IMG/VR virus record: IMGVR_UViG_3300035158_000330
Location: 1 to 32,048 of that record
Origin: a virus
Direction: 5' to 3' (one strand)
Length of the DNA stretch: 32,048 nt
Both the position numbers and the translations under genes were made by a program. The notes beneath the pieces are model-generated. The model was given only the letters and a program-made list of their open reading frames with translations. It was not told the DNA's origin and did no database searches. Positions 22,447-28,192 of the stretch are shown here, piece by piece; position 1 is the first letter of the stretch; the number at the start of each line of letters is the position of its first letter.

Positions 22447-22911
22447 TTCTTCACGTCCTGAATTGCCCTAGGGCCACGGTCCTACAGTGGAGGCTCTAGT
22501 GCGCGCCGATCATTGCCTGCTTTCGACCTCAGCCACCGCTAGATGTCAAGCAAGTCCGGGCGCGAGACAGCATTTTTTTACGACCGAGCTTCAACGTCCT
22601 CCACTCCGCTCCATCGTAGATACCTACTCTGGCACGCCTATGGCGTTTTCTAGCCTCTCGTTCGCGCCGTCCCGGCCTATATCTCCTTGACATGGGCGGT
22701 TACCTCATCGACCTACTAACAGCGTCCCTCGGGCAAGTCGTTTTAAGTGGCGGGAGCCCACCCCGCCTATCTCATAACGGGAGCGACCTAGAAGCCGAAT
22801 TTGGTTTCAGACTGCCGGGCCAGCAGAATTTGCTCACGGGCCGCGCTCATTCCCACGAGCCCCACACCCACTAGGTTTACCGCCCCCCCCTTGGGTATCA
22901 GCTTAAGTGCT
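22447..22911 (-). ncRNA. ORF-free, hairpin-rich segment of the early operon: candidate structured RNA
   Basis: This is 465 bases without a convincing gene in a genome otherwise packed with overlapping genes. On the minus (transcribed) strand there are several compact perfect hairpins: GGCGGG/CCCGCC at 22749-22767, GCCG/CGGC at 22666-22676, ACGCC/GGCGT at 22634-22646, GTAG/CTAC at 22616-22627, CCAC/GTGG at 22474-22490. A seven-base long-range pairing (GGCGCGA 22662-22668 with TCGCGCC 22559-22565) encloses two of them, though it competes with the GCCG hairpin. I could not match it to a tRNA, intron or known riboswitch. The only short frame is about 20 codons (ends at 22791). Decayed coding DNA is the alternative. 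Confidence 0.35.
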
Positions 22912-23085
22912 CTAATCACCCAAATAGAATGTCCCTTCATCTGGATAATCAGAATAATAAGCGTAAAGCCCGTATCCAGAATGGGCGGTTTCGTCGCCCT
23001 CAACAACGGTGATTTCCGTTTCTTCATCCTCGCCGAAAAATTCGACAAGAAGTTTCGCTTGTTTTAACTTGAAAGTCAGGCTCAT
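22912..23085 (-). CDS. Small acidic early protein (57 residues)
   Basis: ATG at 23085 lies behind GGAGG (spacing four) and runs MSLTFKLKQAKLLVEFFGED... to TAG at 22912. The protein is very acidic, with beta-strand-like pattern in the first half (TFKLKQAKLLVEFF, TEITVVEG) and a Tyr/Asp-rich C-terminus (GYGLYAYYSDYPDEGTFYL). Small acidic phage proteins of this sort often mimic DNA or inhibit host nucleases, but there is no direct evidence. It is encoded 20 bases after the Gam-like gene. Confidence 0.65.
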   Translation of the reverse strand: MSLTFKLKQAKLLVEFFGEDEETEITVVEGDETAHSGYGLYAYYSDYPDEGTFYLGD

Positions 23086-23104
23086 TAGTCCTCCACGTCC
23101 AGGA

Positions 23105-23548
23105 TCAAATCACCTCGTACTCAAAGCTCTCCTTGAGCTTCCGCTCGCCGCCGATAAGAAAGAGCTTCTCAGTTGACCACTTCTCAATCGCAGCCCGATC
23201 CAGGCTCTTGGAAATCCTGATACCATCCTCAAGGCCCTGCGCCTCGATTCGCGCTAGCGCGTCCTTGGGCAGTTTCAGCTTGAGCTCTTTCAGGTAGAGC
23301 AAAAAGCCGTGCTCCAGCCGCACCTTGTCAATCCCATCGAAGATATCGCCCTTGTGCACCTTCATCAATTTGACGAGCTCCTTCTCCAGGCCCTTGAGCT
23401 CCTCCTGGAGCGGCCCCAGGGCCTTCTGGTAGCCCTCGGTCACGGCCTGGAGTTCTGCTTCTGCTTTGGCCTGCCCCTGGGCGAGCGTCTTTCTTACCTC
23501 TTTGATCTCACTCAGGAGTTTATCTGCCTGCTTAACCGCTTGCCCCAT
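23105..23548 (-). CDS. gam: Gam-like host-nuclease inhibitor (Mu Gam family)
   Basis: This 147-residue protein has an N-terminal coiled coil (about 1-65: LLSEIKEVRKTLAQGQAKAEAEL..., LKGLEKELVKLMKVHKGDIFDG) and a C-terminal globular part with KVRLEHGFLLYLK and LFLIGGERKLKESFEYEV. This matches Mu Gam, a bacterial Ku-like protein that binds DNA ends and shields them from exonucleases such as RecBCD. It overlaps the upstream winged-helix gene by 17 bases and is shorter than Mu Gam (about 174 residues). Confidence 0.85.
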   Translation of the reverse strand: MGQAVKQADKLLSEIKEVRKTLAQGQAKAEAELQAVTEGYQKALGPLQEELKGLEKELVKLMKVHKGDIFDGIDKVRLEHGFLLYLKELKLKLPKDALARIEAQGLEDGIRISKSLDRAAIEKWSTEKLFLIGGERKLKESFEYEVI

Positions 23549-23924
23549 GCTTCTCGCTCCCTGCTCGCTGCTGTAAATTCAGCCTCATCTGACCCAGGAG
23601 CTCCGGCAGACTGAGATTGCGGAGCTTGGCCTCCATGCTGAGCTCCTTTAGCGCCCTCCGCCGAATGCGGCCGAGATAATCGTCCATCTCGCTGCCGGCA
23701 GCGATCAGGTAATACCCGCCGCCGTCCCTGGAGGGCGTAGAGCCAATGGGCACGCCTTCGTTGCGCAGCTCGGTGACGAGCTTGCGCAGCGGCTTCCTGT
23801 TGTCGTGATTTCCCGGCTCGCCGAACACTTTTTGATAAAGGACATCGGCGCTAATGGCCTTTTCCCGGCCGATGTGCCGGGCAAGGGTTGCCAGCAGGGT
23901 TCCTGCTGCTTCTTCGCGTGTCAT
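23532..23924 (-). CDS. Winged-helix-like early protein
   Basis: This 130-residue protein has a probable winged-helix fold: ATLARHIGREKAISADVLYQKVFG, RKPLRKLVTELRNEGVPIGS, then a wing-like DGGGYYLIAAGSEMDDYLGRIRRRA. A helical basic C-terminus follows. Such proteins are common in early regions of Mu-like phages and resemble helix-turn-helix regulators, but the target is unknown. It overlaps the upstream gene by four bases (ATGA). Confidence 0.7.
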   Translation of the reverse strand: MTREEAAGTLLATLARHIGREKAISADVLYQKVFGEPGNHDNRKPLRKLVTELRNEGVPIGSTPSRDGGGYYLIAAGSEMDDYLGRIRRRALKELSMEAKLRNLSLPELLGQMRLNLQQRAGSEKHGASG

Positions 23925-24142
23925 TTTTGCAAATCCTCCCGCCGCTCAAGCTCCTTGTCGATCGCCTCAATAAATAGCTTGCCCTTGCGGCCTCCTGGAT
24001 TAATCCCCCTCCTCACGGCCTCCAGATCGGCAGTGTCCACCTCCAGAAGACAAGCCTTGAAGGTGCCCAGAGCACGGGCGGAAAGTGCTTCCTCAAGCCG
24101 CCGCTTCCGCTCTTTTATTTGTTCAATCGTCGGTCGTGTCAT
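23921..24142 (-). CDS. Small charged early protein
   Basis: This 73-residue protein starts at 24142 (MTRPTIEQIKERKRRLEEAL). An in-frame ATG one codon earlier is equally placed relative to GGAGGG. It is helical, rich in Arg, Lys and Glu, with a central LEVDTADLEAVRRGINPGGRKG. Nothing indicates a family. It lies between the exported protein and the winged-helix gene, sharing ATGA with the latter. Confidence 0.6.
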   Translation of the reverse strand: MTRPTIEQIKERKRRLEEALSARALGTFKACLLEVDTADLEAVRRGINPGGRKGKLFIEAIDKELERREDLQK

Positions 24143-24166
24143 CATCTGCCCTCCGCACAAAAACCC

Positions 24167-24499
24167 TTACCAGCTCAATAGAAGGTCAGCATTCGCCCCC
24201 GTCAGCCCTTTGGACGGAATCACCACGATGGTCCAGCCCTCGGGTTCAACGGATTGAAAGACTTTTGCGTTGCCCAGCTCTAAGTACTCGTGCTCCACGG
24301 CGAAGTAGAGCAGCTGGCCCTCGGTGGATTCGATCTCGAACTTGAAGACCGGAGGCGCCGGACTGAAAAAGATGGGCTGGCCGAAGGGGTTCCACCCCGG
24401 CGGAATGCGTGCCTTGTCGCCGGCCATTGCCGCTGCTGGCACTGCCACGATCGCTGTCAAAACGATCCCAACAAGCAAGCCTGTCGATATGGTCCTCAT
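24167..24499 (-). CDS. Exported early protein with Sec-type signal peptide
   Basis: This 110-residue protein starts at ATG 24499 behind GGAGG and overlaps the upstream stop (ATGA). Residues 1-26 are a clear signal peptide: MRTIS, a hydrophobic core LLVGIVLTAIVAVPAAA, then a likely cleavage site after AMA. The mature part begins GDKARIPPGWNPFGQPIFFSP and is beta-rich with no Cys, so it is probably a soluble periplasmic protein. An exported protein made early, from a small-gene cluster, suggests superinfection exclusion or host-envelope modification. No homologue is recognised. Confidence 0.75.
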   Translation of the reverse strand: MRTISTGLLVGIVLTAIVAVPAAAMAGDKARIPPGWNPFGQPIFFSPAPPVFKFEIESTEGQLLYFAVEHEYLELGNAKVFQSVEPEGWTIVVIPSKGLTGANADLLLSW

Positions 24500-24672
24500 A
24501 TGTCCTCCCTGCAAATCAGCGAGCCGTTCCGGAGTTCTTTGACAACTATGAATTTCCGCCCGTCAATGCAGAGCGAGCTGATGGCAACGGTGGGATGATC
24601 AGCTGCCGTCACCCCCTTGATCACCCAGGTTTGCTGGGCTCGTTTCCGTCTCTTGAAAGCTTCGGGGCTCAT
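24496..24672 (-). CDS. Small unknown early protein
   Basis: This 58-residue protein starts at ATG 24672 (MSPEAFKRRKRAQQTWVIKG), in ATGA overlap with the preceding stop. A basic N-terminus is followed by a short beta-rich domain (PTVAISSLCIDGRKFIVVKEL). It overlaps the exported-protein gene in the same way. The family is not recognised. Confidence 0.6.
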   Translation of the reverse strand: MSPEAFKRRKRAQQTWVIKGVTAADHPTVAISSLCIDGRKFIVVKELRNGSLICREDI

Positions 24673-25190
24673 CCGATATTCTCCGCCAATTTTCCGAGGC
24701 GCCGTTTCGCCTCCTCCGGGCATAGCGGCCCGTGTTCGGAGCCCGGCACCGTGTTGTGCCGGTGGTCACCCCGCCTGCGACGTTCCTCTCGGCGCCGCTC
24801 CTCCTCTGCACTGAGGCCCTGGGCGTCTACCTTTTCGTTTCCCTTCGCCAGGATGGCCTTCAGGTAGTTATGGTTCTTGAGCGGTGGCTCGGTCGAGTCG
24901 ATGGTGGTCCGCAGCGCCTGGAGCACGCTTTGCTGGTCTGCGCGGTAGTGTTTGCCCGCGTACTGAAAGCGGCCATCGTCGAGCAACCGGGCCACCGCTC
25001 TGATAATTCTTAGCTTTTTCTTGAGAGTCATGCGCCCGGATCGCGCCCGGAAATGCTCGGCGTATTCTTCCGTGAGGGCGGCGTGCTTCCCAAGCCTGGC
25101 TGCCAGGTCCCGATATTCCAGCCAGTCTGCTGTCCACTGGGCCTCTTCCGCCTTGATCTCTCTGGTGCAGTATGGACAAACAAGTTTCAT
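24669..25190 (-). CDS. Early protein with N-terminal zinc-ribbon half and basic tail
   Basis: This 173-residue protein opens MKLVCPYCTREIKAEEAQW, a CPxC zinc-ribbon half-motif. A second pair near the C-terminus is not obvious (a single CPEE). The middle is helical (LTLKKKLRIIRAVARLLDDGRFQYAGKHY region). The C-terminal third is Glu/Arg-rich (AEEERRREERRRRGDH). Its start overlaps the preceding stop (TGATG). A DNA- or RNA-binding role is plausible, but no family is recognised. Confidence 0.6.
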   Translation of the reverse strand: MKLVCPYCTREIKAEEAQWTADWLEYRDLAARLGKHAALTEEYAEHFRARSGRMTLKKKLRIIRAVARLLDDGRFQYAGKHYRADQQSVLQALRTTIDSTEPPLKNHNYLKAILAKGNEKVDAQGLSAEEERRREERRRRGDHRHNTVPGSEHGPLCPEEAKRRLGKLAENIG

Positions 25191-25531
25191 CAGAAATATC
25201 TCCAGCCTTGAAAGCCAGGATGCCTCATCGGTGGCACCTTATGAAATCGGCCCTTCCTGCCGATGTAGATGCCGGTCGGCCACTCCTTGCCGGTAGTGCT
25301 GCAAATAAATCCCTTGCGATATTTGATTGACGAGATTACGTGGTAGCCGCGAATGAACCCGCGCCAGGTCACATAGCAACGGCTCTCTCCTGGCACGGCG
25401 CGAAGCGGCCTGGTCGGAACCCTGAAGAGCATCTCGACATCGGGATCATCGGCCACCGCCTCACACTCGCGGAGCCACTTTTCAAAGGCCTCCGTTCGCG
25501 GCAATGTTATGACGATGTCTTTTGCTTCCAT
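25190..25531 (-). CDS. Unknown early protein
   Basis: This 113-residue beta-rich protein carries RPLRAVPGESRCYVTWRGFIRGYHVI and GFICSTTGKEWPTGIYIGRKG. The pattern faintly recalls PUA/ASCH-like small beta-barrel domains, which bind RNA or modified bases, but the resemblance is too weak to assign. It starts three bases after the membrane gene ends and overlaps the next gene (TGATG). Confidence 0.6.
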   Translation of the reverse strand: MEAKDIVITLPRTEAFEKWLRECEAVADDPDVEMLFRVPTRPLRAVPGESRCYVTWRGFIRGYHVISSIKYRKGFICSTTGKEWPTGIYIGRKGRFHKVPPMRHPGFQGWRYF

Positions 25532-25533
25532 CT

Positions 25534-25752
25534 TTAGAAACTAAATAGCCTCAGAATCCCACGAAGCGCCTGCCAGAGAACCTTGGCTCCGGCATACCCG
25601 CCGCCAATACCCAAAATGATAAAGGCGCCGGTTGTAATAACGAGCTTCCATGTGGGCGTGTTCTCTCCAATCACCCCGCCGACATCCAGCTCTTCCAGCT
25701 CTTCGCGTTCCGTGCCCTTCAAATGCTTTGCTCGATAAGCACTCTGACACAT
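25534..25752 (-). CDS. Small single-pass membrane protein
   Basis: This 72-residue protein starts at 25752 (MCQSAYRAKHLKGTE), chosen because an earlier start overlaps the previous gene and a GGAG lies upstream. An acidic N-terminal half (EREELEELDVGGVIGEN) precedes one membrane segment (about 39-62, VITTGAFIILGIGGGYAG) and a short basic tail. Topology and role are unknown. Early phage membrane proteins of this size can block superinfection. Confidence 0.6.
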   Translation of the reverse strand: MCQSAYRAKHLKGTEREELEELDVGGVIGENTPTWKLVITTGAFIILGIGGGYAGAKVLWQALRGILRLFSF

Positions 25753-25756
25753 TGCT

Positions 25757-26035
25757 CTATGCTCCGAGACCCACGCTCTTGGCCAGCGCCCAGATTTGCA
25801 GGTAGCTTCCGCCGGCCAGCGCGGCCGCCCGGTCAATGTCTCTTATCATCAGCCGACCCTGTAGCTTCGGCCAGCAAGCATTTCGCTCTGCCGCCTCCAG
25901 GAGCACATTCATCGCCAGATCTCGCCTGAATGGCCTGTGCGTGGGATCAAAACAGGCCATCTCTCGCCCTTTGATCCTGCTGCCGGCCGCAATCAGTCGG
26001 CGACAGGTTTTATTTCTGCATTTTGCAGTGGACAT
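25757..26035 (-). CDS. Cys-rich small early protein
   Basis: This 92-residue protein begins MSTAKCRNKTCRRLIAAGSRI and continues MACFDPTHRPFRRDLAMNVLL, giving a CxxxxC, then C/H pattern like a small treble-clef or zinc ribbon. The C-terminal 45 residues are helical (LMIRDIDRAAALAGGSYLQIWAL). It overlaps the upstream gene by 43 bases. A later start at 25960 (MACFDPTHR) with its own weak ribosome site is possible but would delete the Cys cluster. The family is not recognised. Confidence 0.55.
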   Translation of the reverse strand: MSTAKCRNKTCRRLIAAGSRIKGREMACFDPTHRPFRRDLAMNVLLEAAERNACWPKLQGRLMIRDIDRAAALAGGSYLQIWALAKSVGLGA

Positions 26036-26550
26036 TTGATCACGAACCCGTTGTGACAGAGGTGCTGTTGTAATATATAAATCGCTTGCTGCTCCGGCGT
26101 TCTCACCTCGTCCTCGGCGGCACCCTTTAGCACTTCCAGGAGCTCCTGGTGCTCACTGAAGTCGATGGTCAGCTTCGGATCTTGCTTTGCCTTTTTGGGC
26201 GGCTCTTTGGGCTTTGGCTTTTTGGCCTTTTTCTTCCTGTCGACAGCCTCCCGCCGATGCCCTACGCTGCAGTAACCGTGGCTTTTTGCTGGCCTGTCGC
26301 AGCCCTCTAACTCACAGCTTCGCTCTGTCACCTTGCCCTTCCCCTCGTCCTTCTCGGCCGCTGCCGGTGCCGCAGCCTTCAGCTTCTCCACATCCTCATC
26401 GTTAAGCTGCCCGGTCGCCGCCAGCTTGCCCTGCTCGCAGTCTCTGCACTCCAGCGGCCCGCCATAGTACAGCGCGCTGCGGGGCCTTGCTTTTTGCCTC
26501 GCCAGGCACGTCTTAACCGAAATCGTCGCGTGCATCCGCTCGCAGTACAT
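25993..26550 (-). CDS. Cys-rich early protein with Lys/Pro-rich linker
   Basis: This 185-residue protein has two Cys clusters: CERMHATISVKTCLARQ ... CRDCEQGK (about 3-42) and CELEGCDRPAKSHGYCSVGH (about 79-98), the latter like a small zinc finger. A Lys/Pro tract (KKKAKKPKPKEPPKKAKQD) leads to a C-terminal helical domain (LTIDFSEHQELLEVLKGAAE). The N-terminal cluster is common in Mu-like phages of anaerobic bacteria. Nucleic-acid binding is likely from charge and zinc ligands. The start overlaps the preceding stop (TGATG). Confidence 0.65.
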   Translation of the reverse strand: MYCERMHATISVKTCLARQKARPRSALYYGGPLECRDCEQGKLAATGQLNDEDVEKLKAAAPAAAEKDEGKGKVTERSCELEGCDRPAKSHGYCSVGHRREAVDRKKKAKKPKPKEPPKKAKQDPKLTIDFSEHQELLEVLKGAAEDEVRTPEQQAIYILQQHLCHNGFVIKCPLQNAEIKPVAD

Positions 26551-26867
26551 CAGTCAACCAGTTCAAAGACTACTTCCCGGCCGATCGCGCGCTGGTGTTC
26601 CATACACTTCTTGAGCTGCTCGTCGGTGAGCCGCTCTGCCTTCTCCAGCACTGCATCCAGCTTGCCGTTCTTAAAGCAAAGAATGTTGACCCCGATCTTC
26701 TTGGCCCGGAACTCTTCCAGGCCGGCCTCGCCGACGAGAGCTGCCTTGCACTGCTCGCAGATCCCGTGAGTTACCCCTTGAACCTCGGGCCTCTCGCCGA
26801 GATCCCCATCACACCAGGCGCAAATCGCCCGGCCCGCCGCCTCTATATTGGCTGTTGTTGCTTGCAT
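26550..26867 (-). CDS. Small zinc-finger-like early protein
   Basis: This 105-residue protein has a four-Cys zinc-binding pattern: CAWC (residues about 17-20) and CEQC (about 36-39) separated by GVTHGI. A helical C-terminal half follows (NGKLDAVLEKAERLTDEQLKKCMEHQ). GGAGG precedes ATG 26867, which lies 25 bases inside the upstream gene. The layout resembles small phage single-zinc-ribbon regulators, but no family is assigned. Confidence 0.65.
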   Translation of the reverse strand: MQATTANIEAAGRAICAWCDGDLGERPEVQGVTHGICEQCKAALVGEAGLEEFRAKKIGVNILCFKNGKLDAVLEKAERLTDEQLKKCMEHQRAIGREVVFELVD

Positions 26868-27439
26868 TGCTCCTCCTCGCCCGCCATCTCGTCGAGCAGC
26901 ATCTTGCGCACCTCGCGGATACCGTCTTCAAACCGATCCAGAGCTTCCAGCATAAGCTTCTGCCGCGCCCGGATCTCTCTGAGCTTCTCGGCCTTCTTTC
27001 TGTCAGGCTCCAGCCCAGGCCCTGGGTCTTCCACCAAGCGATAGACGGCCAGAACGCCGGGCTTGCTGATTTTTTTGACGATTCCGCGTCTTATAAGCAG
27101 GGCGACAAATTCCTTGCAGTAAAGCCTGCTAGCCCCGCCGAGCTCGGCCAGGTCATCCAGGGAGAACGTCCTCTTGGCCCGGATCACGCGCCACATCTTG
27201 TCCTTGCGGTATTGCTTCTTTCTGCCGATGTATTGGTACCGGCCGCGACTGACGCTTACTATCTCACCGGTCTTTCTCATCTCGTGGACGGCGTTCACCA
27301 TCTTCTTGTGCTCCGCTTGCGTCCGGACTCCCGCCTCGTGGCCCAGGTCGCTCGTTTCAAAGGGCTCCTTACCTCGTTCCTTGAGCCGCTGCGCCGCCTG
27401 GCGAATCTTTTCTGTAAAACTGATAGTTTTCAGGTACAT
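26843..27439 (-). CDS. Early protein with tandem winged-helix-like domains
   Basis: This 198-residue protein shows two successive helix-turn-helix/wing patterns: EPFETSDLGHEAGVRTQAEHKKMVNAVHEM...GRYQYIG (about 25-75), and TFSLDDLAELGGASRLYCKEFVALLIRRGIVKKI...LAVYRLV (about 91-136). A C-terminal coiled coil follows (EKLREIRARQKLMLEALDRFEDGIREV). It lies nine bases past transposition gene B, where many Mu-like phages encode similar proteins. A DNA-binding accessory role in transposition or regulation is plausible. Confidence 0.68.
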   Translation of the reverse strand: MYLKTISFTEKIRQAAQRLKERGKEPFETSDLGHEAGVRTQAEHKKMVNAVHEMRKTGEIVSVSRGRYQYIGRKKQYRKDKMWRVIRAKRTFSLDDLAELGGASRLYCKEFVALLIRRGIVKKISKPGVLAVYRLVEDPGPGLEPDRKKAEKLREIRARQKLMLEALDRFEDGIREVRKMLLDEMAGEEEQCKQQQPI

Positions 27440-27448
27440 GCTCGCCGC

Positions 27449-28192
27449 CTATTTCCCGCGCAGCCCCTTCTTGATCGCCGCTTTCACCATCTCGACCGTA
27501 GCTGTATGGGTCCCGTTCGCCTTGGCGATCTTGCCGGTCTCCCACAGGTCCCGCTTGATGAGCCTGAAGTCTCCGCCGCTTGCCTGCTCCAGGAGCTTCG
27601 CACCCTCTGGCGGGATCTCCAGGCCGCTCCAGGAGCCATCACCGTTTTGGATCTCGATGGCCTTGGCCGCATAATATTTTGCCTCGGTAGCGTCGATAGG
27701 TCCGAACTGCACCGTCTGGTAGGTTCTGCTCCATACCCTGCGGTTTCGCTGCATCAGCGGTAAAAGCTCCTCTTCGCCCACCATCACGAACGGGCAGCCG
27801 GTAATGTCCGCCAGGTCCCGGATGGCCTCAAGCAGGCGGTAGTTGATCTTGTCCGCCTCGTCGATAAACACCGGGCGCGGGTTCTTCCTGAGCGCGTCTA
27901 CTATGAGCATGAAAGCCTTGGCCTTTCTGCCGGGGATTTCCATCTCTTTGACGCCGACCTCCCGGCACAGATCCTGGAGCATCCATAGCTCGGTCCAGAG
28001 CACCAGCGCACGCAGATACACGTAGCCGTTTTCCGCATGCTGCTGGATCGATGTCCTGGTCTTGCCCCGGCCGGCTCGGCCCCAGGCGGCGACCAGGACG
28101 CCTTCGTCCAGGCTCAACACCGAATTCATTGCAACCAGAAAATTCCGCACGTTCTCAGTCTGGATAAAGGTAGGATTAGTCCTAAATTGCAT
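27449..28192 (-). CDS. Transposition target-capture ATPase B (MuB-like)
   Basis: This 247-residue AAA+ ATPase starts at ATG 28192 (MQFRTNPTF), behind GGAGGAG and 11 bases inside transposase A. Walker A is GRAGRGKT at 38-45 and Walker B VFIDEAD at 108-114. The sensor-like GCPFVMVGEEEL and the C-terminal helical domain (GGDFRLIKRDLWETGKIAKAN) fit AAA_22-type MuB proteins. MuB forms ATP-dependent filaments on target DNA and delivers it to the transposase. It is shorter at the N-terminus than Mu's own B (312 residues), as in other Mu-like phages. Confidence 0.92.
   Translation of the reverse strand: MQFRTNPTFIQTENVRNFLVAMNSVLSLDEGVLVAAWGRAGRGKTRTSIQQHAENGYVYLRALVLWTELWMLQDLCREVGVKEMEIPGRKAKAFMLIVDALRKNPRPVFIDEADKINYRLLEAIRDLADITGCPFVMVGEEELLPLMQRNRRVWSRTYQTVQFGPIDATEAKYYAAKAIEIQNGDGSWSGLEIPPEGAKLLEQASGGDFRLIKRDLWETGKIAKANGTHTATVEMVKAAIKKGLRGK

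Noticed and set aside
22447-22911. Group I intron, tRNA or retron
   Set aside because: A GAGATATAG word and T-loop-like words occur, but the pairing partners, splice context, acceptor stem or reverse transcriptase needed for these are missing.
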